Assembly: GCA_023386865.1 (NCBI GenBank)
Contig: JAEWIV010000380.1
Coordinates: 1-25,572 of the forward strand
DNA: 25,572 nt
Direction of reading: 5' to 3'
DNA from: Pseudomonadota bacterium
Lineage (GTDB): Bacteria > Pseudomonadota > Alphaproteobacteria > Reyranellales > Reyranellaceae
The notes beneath the pieces were generated by a model, which was given only the letters and a program-made list of their open reading frames with translations, ran no database searches and was not told where the DNA came from. Shown piece after piece: positions 7,937-16,428 of the stretch (position 1 is the stretch's first letter; each line of letters opens with the position of its first letter). The translations under genes and the position numbers were made by a program.

Positions 7937-9247
7937 GTGAGCGTCGAATGGATCACCATCCTGATGTTCGGCAGCATGATCGTCATGCTGCTGCTCGGCC
8001 TGCCGCTCGCCTTCGTCACCGGGCTGATCGCGGCGGTGTTCGGCATGGCGCTGTTCGGGCCGAAGAGCATGCTGCTGATCTCCAGCCGCATCTACTCGTT
8101 CATGAACGAGTACGTGCTGGTCTCGGTGCCGATGTTCATCATGATGGCCTCGATCATGGAGCGATCGGGAGTCGCCAAGGACCTGTTCGACGCCATGCGG
8201 GTGTGGGCCGGGCGGCTGCCCGGCGGCCTCGCCATCCAGACCATGGTCGCCGCCACCATCATGGGCGCCATGACGGGCATCATCGGCGGCGAGATCGTGC
8301 TGCTCGGGCTGGTGGCGCTGCCGCAGATGCTGCGGCTCGGTTACGAGCGCAAGCTCGCCATCGGCACGATCTGCGCCGGCGGCTCGCTCGGCACCATGAT
8401 CCCGCCCTCGATCGTGCTGGTGATCTACGGGCTCACCGTCAACGTTTCGATCGGCGATCTGTTCGCGGCCAACGTCATCCCCGGCCTGATGATGTCGGGC
8501 ATCTACATGCTCTACATCTTCGTCCGCTGCCGGCTCGATCCGACGCTCGGGCCGCCGGCGCCGGAGCACGAGCGCAACATCCCGCTCGCCATCAAGCTGC
8601 GCATGCTGAAGGGGCTGGTCCTGCCGGGCATCGTCGCCGGCTCGGTGCTGGGCACGATCTACACCGGCATCGCCTCGGTGACCGAGGCGGCCGGCATGGG
8701 CGTGGTCGGCACGCTGTTCGCCGCCCTGGTGCGTCGCGAGCTCAACTGGACGATGCTGCGCGAGTCGCTGCTGCAGACCATGTCGGCCTGCGGCGTGCTG
8801 CTGTGGGTCTCGTTCGGCGCCACGGCGATGATCGGCGTCTACAACCTGGCCGGCGGCCCGTCGTTCGTGCGCACCCTCATGACCGGGCTCGGTGTCGAGC
8901 CGATCGTCATCGTCCTGATCATGATGGCGATCCTGATCGTGCTCGGCTGCCTGATGGACTGGATCGGCATCTGCCTGCTGACCATGCCGATCTTCGTGCC
9001 GATCATCAAATCCTTCGGCTACGACCCGATCTGGTTCGGCGTGCTGTTCTGCATGAACATGCAGATCTCCTACCTGTCGCCGCCGTTCGGGCCGGCGGCG
9101 TTCTACCTGAAGGGCGTGGCGCCGCCCGAGATCTCGCTCGACGACATCTTCCGGGCGCTGTGGCCCTTCATGCTCATGCAGCTCCTGGCGCTGCTGATCG
9201 TGCTGTTCTTCCCGGGCATCGCCCTCTGGCTGCCGTCGCTGAACTGA
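7937..9247 (+). CDS. dctM: TRAP transporter large permease subunit
   Basis: A 436-residue DctM-type permease, the ion-coupled transport channel of the TRAP system. It is almost entirely hydrophobic, with 11-12 predicted helices. Recognisable segments are LGLPLAFVTGLIA, VPMFIMMASIMERSGVAKDLFDAM, the re-entrant loop GGSLGTMIPPSIVLVIYG, and the C-terminal counterpart MQISYLSPPFGPAAFYL. The start GTG lies ten bases after the dctQ stop. Length is normal and no disruption is seen. With dctP and dctQ it makes a complete tripartite TRAP importer placed between the oxygenases and the alcohol dehydrogenase, so its solute is probably the substrate, or a precursor, of those enzymes. Confidence 0.92.
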   Translation: MSVEWITILMFGSMIVMLLLGLPLAFVTGLIAAVFGMALFGPKSMLLISSRIYSFMNEYVLVSVPMFIMMASIMERSGVAKDLFDAMRVWAGRLPGGLAIQTMVAATIMGAMTGIIGGEIVLLGLVALPQMLRLGYERKLAIGTICAGGSLGTMIPPSIVLVIYGLTVNVSIGDLFAANVIPGLMMSGIYMLYIFVRCRLDPTLGPPAPEHERNIPLAIKLRMLKGLVLPGIVAGSVLGTIYTGIASVTEAAGMGVVGTLFAALVRRELNWTMLRESLLQTMSACGVLLWVSFGATAMIGVYNLAGGPSFVRTLMTGLGVEPIVIVLIMMAILIVLGCLMDWIGICLLTMPIFVPIIKSFGYDPIWFGVLFCMNMQISYLSPPFGPAAFYLKGVAPPEISLDDIFRALWPFMLMQLLALLIVLFFPGIALWLPSLN

Positions 9248-9254
9248 GGTTGCC

Positions 9255-10355
9255 ATGCGTTTCCGTGCCGCCGTCCTGCACCGGGTCGACACGCCGCTTT
9301 GCGTCCAGGAGGTCGAGATGGCGGCGCTGCGGCCGGGCGACGTGCTGGTGCGCGTGCAGGCCTCCGGCCTCTGCCACACCGACCTCGAGGTGATGCAGGG
9401 GTCGCTGGCCTACCCGCTGCCGATCGTGCTCGGGCACGAAGGCGCCGGCATCGTCGAGGCGGTCGGCAGCGACGTCGCATCGGTCAGGCCGGGCGATCAC
9501 GTGATCTGCTCGTGGAACCCGAGCTGCGGCCGCTGCTTCTACTGCGACCGCGACCAGCCGATCCTCTGCGAGCCCTTCACGCGCCATCAGCCGCAGGGCC
9601 ATCTGCTCGACGGCGCCTCGCGCCTCAGCGTCGACGGCCGCAAGCTGCATCACTTCTCCGTGGTCTCGTCGCACGCCGAGTACTGCGTCGTGCCCGAGGC
9701 CGGCGCGATCGTCGTGCCCAAGGAGATCCCGTTCGACCGCGCCTGCCTGATCGGCTGCGGCGTGATGACCGGCGTCGGCGGCGCCGCCCGGGTCGCGCGG
9801 ATCGACGGCGGCAGCGCGGTGGCGGTGATCGGCTGCGGCGCGGTCGGGCTGAATGCCGTGCAGGGGGCGATGCTGCAGCGCGCCGACACCATCATCGCGC
9901 TCGACCGCGATCCGGCGCGGCTGGCGATGGCGACGCTGTTCGGCGCGACGCATGCGATCGATGCCGGCGGCAACGACGTGGTCGGCCAGGTCAAGGCGCT
10001 CACCGGCGGGCGCGGCGCCGACTACGTGATCGAGGCGGCCGGCCACGAGCAGGCCTTCCGTCTCTCGCCCGAGATCCTGCGGCCCGGCGGCCAGCTGGTC
10101 TGGCTCGGCAAGGTCAATGTCGACCGCGACGCCGCCTTCCGCTGGGGGGCGCTGATGGGCGAGAAGCGGATCGTGCGCTCGAGCTACGGCGGCGCCCGGC
10201 CGCGTCGCGACTTCCCCTGGCTGGCGCGCCTCTATCTCTCCGGCAAGCTCAGGCTCGACGAGCTGATCACGCGACGCATCCGGCTGGACGAGATCAACGA
10301 GGGCTTCGCCGCCATGACGCGGGGCGAGATCGTCCGCGCGGTCGTTGTCTTCTGA
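9255..10355 (+). CDS. zinc-dependent medium-chain alcohol dehydrogenase
   Basis: A 366-residue MDR alcohol dehydrogenase oxidising an alcohol to an aldehyde or ketone with NAD. Catalytic zinc ligands are C40 (GLCHTD), H61 with E62 (GHEGAG) and C168 (LIGCGVMTG). The structural zinc set C91, C94, C97 and C105 is complete. The nucleotide fold has G193-x-G195-x-x-G198, with D217 ending the second strand, which favours NAD over NADP. It resembles the class III/benzyl-alcohol-dehydrogenase-like group but lacks enough evidence for a substrate. The gene begins seven bases after dctM and closes the TRAP/oxygenase cluster, so a natural reading is oxidation of the hydroxylated product formed by the PhyH enzymes. 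Confidence 0.92.
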   Translation: MRFRAAVLHRVDTPLCVQEVEMAALRPGDVLVRVQASGLCHTDLEVMQGSLAYPLPIVLGHEGAGIVEAVGSDVASVRPGDHVICSWNPSCGRCFYCDRDQPILCEPFTRHQPQGHLLDGASRLSVDGRKLHHFSVVSSHAEYCVVPEAGAIVVPKEIPFDRACLIGCGVMTGVGGAARVARIDGGSAVAVIGCGAVGLNAVQGAMLQRADTIIALDRDPARLAMATLFGATHAIDAGGNDVVGQVKALTGGRGADYVIEAAGHEQAFRLSPEILRPGGQLVWLGKVNVDRDAAFRWGALMGEKRIVRSSYGGARPRRDFPWLARLYLSGKLRLDELITRRIRLDEINEGFAAMTRGEIVRAVVVF

Positions 10356-10371
10356 TGCGCCGTCGCGACTT

Positions 10372-11505
10372 GTGAGCGAGCACCAGTACTACGAGTTTCA
10401 GGCCGTCGATCGGCCGCTCAGCGAGGCCGAAAGGAAGGAGTTGCGCGCTCTGTCCTCGCGGGCCCGCATCACCGCGACGAGCTTCACGAACCACTATGAA
10501 TGGGGCGATCTGAAAGGCGATCCGAAGAAGCTCGTGGAGCGATACTTCGATCTGCATCTTTATGTCGCCAACTGGGCCGTGCGCCGGCTCATGATCCGGC
10601 TGCCCAGGCGACTTGTGGACATGTCGCGGCTCGAGTCCTTCCTGCGCGACGTGCATTGGGTCGAGGTTTCCGTGGGCAGCGAGAACCTGATCGTTGATAT
10701 GCTCGGCGAAGACGTCGAAACGGATATCGACGAATGGGACGACGCATCCGGATGGCTGGCTGCGCTCGCCCCGCTTCGCGCCGACGTCCTTTCAGGGGAC
10801 TTCAGGCTCTTCTATCTCGTCTGGCTGGCCGCCGTCGCCTACGGAGGCGTCGATGACGATGCTGTCGAGCCGCTGCCGGGTATCGGTCCGCTCAGCGGTG
10901 CGCTCGAAGCCTTTGCGGAGTTCTTTGCGCTCGATGTCGATCTGGTGGCCGCGGCCGCCGAGCGGACCTGGGGCGCCGGCGACGTGGGCGTCTCCCGCGG
11001 TGCCTCGCGCCGGGTGCTGGAGGCCATGTCCGGGCGCGAAAAGACGGAGTTGCTTCTGCGCCTGGTCGATGGCGATCCCCACGTGGCGGTGGAGCTCAAG
11101 AACCGGCTGCGGGCGTCCGGCCCTCGGCCTTCCGCCGGATTGCGCACGGCAGGCGACCTGCGCGCCCGCGCCGCCGTCCTCCGGGGGGAACGCGAGCGCC
11201 TCAGGGCCGAGAAGCTGGAGGCCGAACGGCGCAGGAAGGAGAAGGACGCGCAAAAGGCTCGGCGCGCCCGCCTCGAAGCGGTGAAGCGGCGGGGGAGCGC
11301 CGTCTGGGCCCAGATCGAGGGCGAGATCGAACGGCGCAACGCGTCCGGCTACGACACCGCGCTGGGCCTTCTCGCCGATCTCGAGGCTATTGCCGCCGAG
11401 CAGGGGACGGGCGCCGACTTCGCGCGGCGGCTCGACGGCATCCGCGAACGACATGTGCGCAAGGCCAAATTCATCGATCGCCTGAAAGGGTTGGCGGCGC
11501 GCTGA
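10372..11505 (+). CDS. conserved protein of unknown function with C-terminal coiled coil
   Basis: A 377-residue soluble protein I cannot assign to a named family, although the opening (HQYYEFQAVDRPLSEAE, then ITATSFTNHYEWGDLKGDP) is a pattern I associate with a widespread hypothetical protein of actinobacteria and proteobacteria. The N-terminal half is acidic and helical with LHLYVANWAVRRLMIRLP. Residues about 255-310 are very rich in Arg, Lys, Glu and Ala and should form a coiled coil. No membrane segment, nucleotide loop or metal motif is evident. The GTG at 10372 fits this conserved opening; a TTG nine codons earlier overlaps the dehydrogenase stop and is less likely. It begins 16 bases after that stop and may be the last gene of the operon, though nothing links it functionally. 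Confidence 0.72.
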   Translation: MSEHQYYEFQAVDRPLSEAERKELRALSSRARITATSFTNHYEWGDLKGDPKKLVERYFDLHLYVANWAVRRLMIRLPRRLVDMSRLESFLRDVHWVEVSVGSENLIVDMLGEDVETDIDEWDDASGWLAALAPLRADVLSGDFRLFYLVWLAAVAYGGVDDDAVEPLPGIGPLSGALEAFAEFFALDVDLVAAAAERTWGAGDVGVSRGASRRVLEAMSGREKTELLLRLVDGDPHVAVELKNRLRASGPRPSAGLRTAGDLRARAAVLRGERERLRAEKLEAERRRKEKDAQKARRARLEAVKRRGSAVWAQIEGEIERRNASGYDTALGLLADLEAIAAEQGTGADFARRLDGIRERHVRKAKFIDRLKGLAAR

Positions 11506-11659
11506 TCCCGTGCTCGGGTGACCGCCAGGAGACCCGCGCCGCAGTCGACGCGGCCATCGGTCGGTGCTTGATGGAGGCGAGCATTCGGCCGATGCTGTCG
11601 GCGAGCGTGGTTCTCCGGAACGCGGCACGCGGCCCTCCTGCCGGCAACGCGGGGACGAC

Positions 11660-12172
11660 ATGACAAAGCGCCCGATGTATCTGCAGCACGTCAATGTTTA
11701 CGTCCGTAACGTCGAGCGGTCGAAGAAGTGGTACGAGGAGCTGCTGGGGCTCCACGTCTACGAATACCGCCCTGGCTGGGCCGCCTTCCTGTCGGCCGAT
11801 CCGGAGCAGTCGCACGAGGTGGCGCTGATGCAGCTGGGCGACGACGCACCGCTGCAATCGAAGGGCCAGGTCGGCCTGAACCACATGGCCTGGCGTCTGG
11901 AAAGTCTCGCCGACCTCGAGGCGTTCTACCGGAAGATCAAGGCCGAGGGACAGCCGATCGAACGCATCGTCGACCACGGCATCTCGCTCGGCATCTACCT
12001 GCGCGACCCCGACGGCAACGGCGTCGAGGTGTTCTACGAGATGCCGCGCGCCGAGTGGCCGGTCGACTACAACGTGTTCACGCGCGAGAAGACGGGAACC
12101 GGTCGCTTCCCGGGCCCCTGGGATGCCGAGATCGCTGGTTCGCCCGCCCGGCGGCAAACCGCTGCGGAGTAG
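11660..12172 (+). CDS. VOC-fold metalloenzyme (glyoxalase/extradiol dioxygenase superfamily)
   Basis: A 170-residue protein with one vicinal-oxygen-chelate module pair. The three family metal ligands are visible: a histidine in LQHVNVYV (residue 8), one in LNHMAW, and a glutamate in GNGVEVFYE. The C-terminal DPDGNGVEVFYE matches catechol 2,3-dioxygenase-like VOC proteins rather than glyoxalase I. It probably binds Fe(II), Mn or Ni and acts on a small aromatic or thiol-linked substrate, but the reaction is not determinable. The ATG at 11660 has GGGGACG just upstream and starts the fold properly; a 32-codon extension has no conservation signature. It stands alone, 154 bases after the coiled-coil gene, and converges on the metallo-beta-lactamase gene. 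Confidence 0.83.
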   Translation: MTKRPMYLQHVNVYVRNVERSKKWYEELLGLHVYEYRPGWAAFLSADPEQSHEVALMQLGDDAPLQSKGQVGLNHMAWRLESLADLEAFYRKIKAEGQPIERIVDHGISLGIYLRDPDGNGVEVFYEMPRAEWPVDYNVFTREKTGTGRFPGPWDAEIAGSPARRQTAAE

Positions 12173-12220
12173 GGAAGGTCCCATCGGGCTTCCCGAGCCT
12201 GGAGCGGAATGCGCACCTGG

Positions 12221-12236
12221 GAGTCCAGCCGGACTC
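12221..12236. terminator. hairpin between convergent genes
   Basis: GAGTCC and GGACTC pair perfectly over a 4-base loop, touching the stop codon of the minus-strand gene. A second short stem (GGGAAG 12172-12177 with CTTCCC 12189-12194) lies just beside it, at the stop of the plus-strand VOC gene. Together they probably separate the convergent transcripts; no T run is seen. Confidence 0.35.
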
Positions 12237-14038
12237 TACGCGCCCTTCGGCCGCTCCAGTTCGCCGATCGCGAGCTGCGCCAGATCATGCAGGACGGAAA
12301 GGCCGCTATTGCCGAAATGGCGAGGTTTCGTGTCGAGGATGGCGAGCGTGCCGACGCAGCAACCATTGCCGAGGATCAGCGGATGACCGGCGTAGAAGCG
12401 GACGTGGGGAGCGCCGGTTACGTAGGGATTGTCGGCAAATCGCTCGTCCAGGAGGGCATCGCTGACAACGAGCGGCTCGCGCTGGAATATGGCGTGACCG
12501 CAAAACGAATCGTCGCGAAGGACCTCGCGGATCTCGAGCCCGAAGCATGACTTGAACCACTCTCGATCGCGATCCATCAAGGCGATGAGCGCGATGGGCA
12601 CATCGAGCGCCGCGGCGGCGACGCGGGTGATCCGATCGAAGCGCTCCTCCGGCGCCGTTTGCCACAGACCGAGCGCCCGGGTGACGGCAAGGCGCTGGTC
12701 TTCGTCATTCGGTTCGGACGGCCGCACCCAGCGGCAGGCCGCGCGCATGAGCCAGGCCCTGATCCGTGCCCTCGCATAGATCGGCGAATAGGGTTGCACG
12801 AGGATATCGGTGAAGACGTCATCGACGGCGTTGGCATACGGGCGATGCTCGCCGGCGCGGTGCTCGTTCGACGTGACCAGCACGATCGGCAGTTCGTCTC
12901 CGCCGGGCAGGAGCCGGATCGCCTGACACGCCTTGGCCGCGCGCTCGTCGCCAGGGTCTTCGAGCAGCACCAGCATCGGCCCTTCGCGCTCCGCGAGGCG
13001 TGCCGCATCCTCGATGCCGCACCGGTGAACGTGCACCTTGTCGGCGCGCAGGAAATCGCAAAGCTCGTCGATGCGCGAGGGGTTCGTCGTGGCCACGAGA
13101 GCGGATCGGCCGACCAGCGCCGTGACCGGCGGCGCGTCGGCCAGGAACCGTGGCTTGGCGGCCGGCACGAAGGTCCTCGGCGAGAGATCCACCTCGTGCC
13201 CCTCGGCGGCGGCGAGGATGCGGGGGCCCGCCAGGCGCCGGCTCTCCGACTGCAGCGTGGCGACAATGCCGTCGATCGCGGCGTCGTCGCGAACCGGATC
13301 GTGGTGGGTGAGCGCGAGCTGCTCTACCTTGGCAAGTCTGGCCACCGCAACCGCATACTCGATAGTGCTGTGGCCCCAGCCGATCTTGCGCGGGTATTCG
13401 CTGGCGAGGTACTGCGCGTCGTGCGCGACCAGGTTGGCGCCGGCCAGGAATTCGGCGTGGCGCCGGTCTTCGCCGAAGATGTCGCCGACGCCGGTCGCGA
13501 GCCCGTGGAAATGGGGTTCGTGGTCGCAGGCATAGACGAACGCGACGTCGTCCGCCTCGAGCCGGTAGCCCAGCGTGAGCGTCGGATGGTTGAGGTAGCG
13601 GGTGGTGACGTCGATGTCGCCGATCCTCAGCTGTCCCTCGACGAGCTCGTGATAGCGGATCGTGGCGCCGAGCTGCTCTATGGCGACGGGGAAGTAGATG
13701 GATTGCATCTGGCCCGCGAGAGTCTGTCGCAAGGTCTGGCCGATGCCGCGCGGGGCGTAGATGTCCCATTCGAATCCCGCAACGAACAGCGGCGCGAAGA
13801 AGGGGATGCCCTGGATGTGGTCCCAATGGGTGTGGCTGATCAGGATATGGCCGGATAGCGGCTCTCCGCGCGCCATCAGTTCACGCCCGAGCGCTGCGGC
13901 CCCGGTGCCCATGTCGAGAATGGCGAGCGTGCCGGACTTCGACCGGACCTCGATACAGGACGTGTTCCCGCCGTACCGCAGCGTTTGCGGACCAGGCGTG
14001 GCGATCGATCCTCGCGTGCCGAAAAAGCGCACTCGCAC
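12236..14038 (-). CDS. metallo-beta-lactamase, receiver-like and GAF three-domain protein
   Basis: A 600-residue fusion. Residues 1-290 are a metallo-beta-lactamase-fold hydrolase related to the PhnP/RNase Z/cyclic phosphodiesterase branch: RFFGTRGSIATPGP, YGGNTSC, then the metal motif H69-T-H71-W-D73-H74, and later H151, D172 and H245/H246. Residues about 310-435 look like a receiver domain but lack the acidic pocket, and the conserved lysine is replaced (VQPYS), so it is probably not phosphorylated. Residues about 445-600 are a GAF domain (SFCGHAIFQREPLVVSDALLDERF, then FYAGHPL, then GTLAILD). The start is GTG at 14038, giving the family-typical M-R-V-R-F-F opening, with GGGGGAAG upstream; GTG at 14032 is an equally spaced alternative. 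A cytoplasmic, ligand-sensing phosphodiesterase is the likely role. It is divergent from the flavoprotein at 14300 across 261 bases. Confidence 0.85.
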   Translation of the reverse strand: MRVRFFGTRGSIATPGPQTLRYGGNTSCIEVRSKSGTLAILDMGTGAAALGRELMARGEPLSGHILISHTHWDHIQGIPFFAPLFVAGFEWDIYAPRGIGQTLRQTLAGQMQSIYFPVAIEQLGATIRYHELVEGQLRIGDIDVTTRYLNHPTLTLGYRLEADDVAFVYACDHEPHFHGLATGVGDIFGEDRRHAEFLAGANLVAHDAQYLASEYPRKIGWGHSTIEYAVAVARLAKVEQLALTHHDPVRDDAAIDGIVATLQSESRRLAGPRILAAAEGHEVDLSPRTFVPAAKPRFLADAPPVTALVGRSALVATTNPSRIDELCDFLRADKVHVHRCGIEDAARLAEREGPMLVLLEDPGDERAAKACQAIRLLPGGDELPIVLVTSNEHRAGEHRPYANAVDDVFTDILVQPYSPIYARARIRAWLMRAACRWVRPSEPNDEDQRLAVTRALGLWQTAPEERFDRITRVAAAALDVPIALIALMDRDREWFKSCFGLEIREVLRDDSFCGHAIFQREPLVVSDALLDERFADNPYVTGAPHVRFYAGHPLILGNGCCVGTLAILDTKPRHFGNSGLSVLHDLAQLAIGELERPKGA

Positions 14039-14299
14039 AGCTTCCCCCGCTGTAAACGCCGGGCCTTCGCGCTCCACTGTGCGAAAGAATACGGTCTGTG
14101 GCGTGCCTTGCCAATATCGCGGGTTCGGTGACCGGCATCGAGGAGGGCGCTGCTCCGGCGGGAAGACCATCGGCGCAGCGAGATCCGCCACGACGCGTCG
14201 GCGCGCGATTGCCTTCGGCACCGTTGGCGACGGAAGATGGGCGGCCGGTCCGTCGATAATCGATCGGCGCCGCGTTTGTCGCGGAGCAGGAGACACACC

Positions 14300-15433
14300 A
14301 TGCCGGCCGTCCATCCGCAGGTACAGAAAGCGCGCGAGCTCATGCCCCTGGTCGCCGCGGCCTCGGACAAGCACGACGAAAACCGCGAGCTCACCGGGCC
14401 AGTCGTCGAGGCCCTGATCGACGGCGGGTTCTTCGCCATGCTGAAGACGAAATCCGTGGGCGGAATGGAGCTGAAGCCCTCGATCTTCGCCGAGGTGACC
14501 GAAGCGCTCGCCATTGCGGACGGATCCACCGGGTGGGTGGTGTGTCAAAGCAACGGCTGCTCGACCACGAGCGCCTATCTCCATCCCGATATTGCCCGGG
14601 AGATCTTTGGCCGGCCGGACGGGATCGTCGCCTGGGGACCGCCCGGCTCGCCATACGAGGCCACGCCGGTGGACGGCGGCTACCGCATCACTGGAAAGTG
14701 GCGCTTCATGAGCGGCAGTCAGAACGCCACCTGGCTCGGCGCGCATCTGCGGGTGGCGGGCACCAGGGAGACGAAGACCTTCCTGTATCCCAAATCGAGC
14801 GCCACCTTCCACGATATCTGGCACACGCTGGGACTGCGCGGCACGGCCAGCAACGAGTACTCCGTCGACAACCTGTTCATTCCGCCCGAGCGCGCCATCT
14901 ATCGCGACGATGCGCGCGACCGTCGCAGCGACAGCCCGCTCTACCGTTTCACCAGCACCCAGCTCTACTCGATCGGCTTCGGTGGCGTCGCGCTCGGCAT
15001 AGCCCGCGGCACGATGGACGCGTTTTTGGGGTTGCCGCGGGAAAAGGTTCGCGGCGGCGCGGGCAAGCCGATGGTGGAGAACAACGTCGTCCAGAGCCAC
15101 GTGGCGCAGTGCGAGGCCAAGTGGCGGTCCGCGCGCTATTTCCTTCACGCCGCGGCGGACGAAGCGTTCGCGACGATCGAGGAGCGCGGCGAGATGGCCC
15201 TCGATCAACGGACCCGCCTGCGCCTCGCCTCCACCTGGGCCATCCAGTCGTCACGGGAGATCGTCAACACGCTGTTCCACCATTGCGGATCGTGGGCGGT
15301 GTTCGAGGAAAATCCGTTCGAACGCCGTCTGCGCGACATCGACACGGCCGCGCAACAGGGCCAGGGGCGCGTCCTGCACTACGAGACCGTCGGTCAGGTC
15401 ATGCTCGGCGTGGCGCCGGAGAATGTTTTCTGA
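14300..15433 (+). CDS. acyl-CoA dehydrogenase-fold flavoprotein (possible monooxygenase oxygenase subunit)
   Basis: A 377-residue protein with the acyl-CoA dehydrogenase fold. The N-terminal helical part contains GGFFAMLKTKSVGGMEL and TEALAIADGSTGWV, the central barrel YRITGKWRFMSGSQNATWL, and the C-terminal part the helix ending QQGQGRVLHYETVGQVMLG. This pattern (SGS or SGC in the barrel, DGSTGWV helix) is closer to group D flavin monooxygenases such as HsaA, DszC or HpaB-like enzymes than to true acyl-CoA dehydrogenases, and the usual catalytic glutamate is not obvious. If so, it would use reduced FMN or FAD supplied by a separate reductase, which is not encoded nearby. The ATG has GCAGGAGA upstream. 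It is transcribed divergently from the three-domain protein at 14038. Confidence 0.85.
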   Translation: MPAVHPQVQKARELMPLVAAASDKHDENRELTGPVVEALIDGGFFAMLKTKSVGGMELKPSIFAEVTEALAIADGSTGWVVCQSNGCSTTSAYLHPDIAREIFGRPDGIVAWGPPGSPYEATPVDGGYRITGKWRFMSGSQNATWLGAHLRVAGTRETKTFLYPKSSATFHDIWHTLGLRGTASNEYSVDNLFIPPERAIYRDDARDRRSDSPLYRFTSTQLYSIGFGGVALGIARGTMDAFLGLPREKVRGGAGKPMVENNVVQSHVAQCEAKWRSARYFLHAAADEAFATIEERGEMALDQRTRLRLASTWAIQSSREIVNTLFHHCGSWAVFEENPFERRLRDIDTAAQQGQGRVLHYETVGQVMLGVAPENVF

Positions 15434-15537
15434 CGCAATCCGTCCGGTCGGGGCACACCTCTCCTGTGAGGCGGGCCGTCGTGTGGCGACGCCGGCTTGG
15501 ATCGACGCTCGTGAACTGGCGCTCCTTAAGAAGAGCG

Positions 15538-15610
15538 GTGACGGACGACATCGTGATCAGGGGCGGCCAGGCGATCGACGGCACCGGCGCGCCCGGGCCA
15601 GGACGATGCG
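15538..15610 (+). pseudogene. 5' stub of an amidohydrolase (D-aminoacylase type)
   Basis: From a GTG at 15538 the frame reads TDDIVIRGGQAIDGTGAPG, the characteristic N-terminal strand pair of amidohydrolases such as N-acyl-D-amino-acid deacylase or dihydroorotase-like enzymes (I-R-G-G-x-x-x-D-G-T-G). Similarity ends after about 20 codons; the following bases read as unrelated sequence and stop by 15761. The metal-binding HxH that should follow within 50 residues is absent. This is therefore the beginning of a gene whose body has been lost or moved. The remaining 15611-15758 shows no further gene. Confidence 0.55.
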
Positions 15611-15758
15611 CGACATGGGGGCTTCGCGCCCCGGCCGGTTGCGGCATCGTCCTTGAAGGGACAATCGAAGAGCCAGGAGACGCCAGCTCTCTCAAGGTGA
15701 CCGTGGTCCGAAGAATTAGGGCAGGTCACTTGGACTTTGGCATCTGTGGGCGTCGAAT

Positions 15759-16289
15759 TTAGCTGGAGCTGGTGGATGGTTCATCTTGCTGCTGACGCAC
15801 AAGGTCGGCCGCTCGACGGAACACCTCGTCCACCGGGACCTCGCTCGCGGTGTGCATCGGTGTGGTAGCCGCAGCCTCCATTAAGGCTGGCGCGACGAAC
15901 TCCTGTCCGCCCTTCTCGCGTACGTAGTCCTTGAACCGGACGTCCCTCGCAATGCGTCTGAAAGCGAACATCGCTCTCCACAACAAAGCTTTCCGCTTTT
16001 CTTCGCCCGCAGCCGTCTTCTCCGGGAACGCGTCCATTATGGCAAAAGCCATATGGTTTTCTGGGCGGTCATTGAGGAACAAGCGCTTGCCTTGGAGCTC
16101 GCCTCGTTCGATGGCCTCTTGGGCCTTCGCCGCGAAAGACTTGCGAGGCGTTCTGCCATCCGCCGCGCTCACCGCTGACACCAGGGCGAAATGCAGCTCT
16201 TCCTTGGTCACTGTAGCAACCTGCTCGTGAAAGCTTGAGCTAATGGCGGCGTTGGGCCGGCGGCTCGGTCGCTTCTTTGATTTAGGCAT
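15759..16289 (-). CDS. unknown 176-residue protein beside a DUF3883 gene
   Basis: I do not recognise a family. The N-terminal 20 residues are strongly basic (PKSKKRPSRRPN), the middle is helical with KEELHFALVSAVSAADGRTPRKSF and RKALLWRAMFAFRRIARDV, and the C terminus is acidic and serine-rich. There is no signal peptide, membrane segment or catalytic motif. ATG at 16289 is preferred; there is no good ribosome site there, and a TTG at 16325 with AAGGG upstream would add 12 residues. Codon use is less GC-biased than in neighbouring genes. It lies 139 bases downstream of, and in the same direction as, the nuclease-like gene, so the two may be transferred together. Confidence 0.6.
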   Translation of the reverse strand: MPKSKKRPSRRPNAAISSSFHEQVATVTKEELHFALVSAVSAADGRTPRKSFAAKAQEAIERGELQGKRLFLNDRPENHMAFAIMDAFPEKTAAGEEKRKALLWRAMFAFRRIARDVRFKDYVREKGGQEFVAPALMEAAATTPMHTASEVPVDEVFRRAADLVRQQQDEPSTSSS

Positions 16290-16428
16290 CGTTATAGCTT
16301 GGGAGCGGCGGAGGGCGTCTTTCAAGGCCCTTATTCAACCCTAAGTGTGAATGTAGAGGACAAACTACCGGCGGCGGTCCTGCCAAGCGGCTTGTCGGCC
16401 CGACCAATGAATTGGCCCGTCTGCACTC

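Noticed and set aside
7889..9379. A 496-codon minus frame rich in His, Asp, Gln and Arg opposite dctM.
   Set aside because: Composition is the typical mirror of a hydrophobic membrane protein's codons; no ribosome site or domain.
12236..15208. A 990-codon open minus frame that would extend the metallo-hydrolase by 390 residues.
   Set aside because: The extension lies opposite the flavoprotein gene and its sequence is low-complexity Arg/Ala/Gly; the family's N terminus begins at 14038 with a ribosome site.
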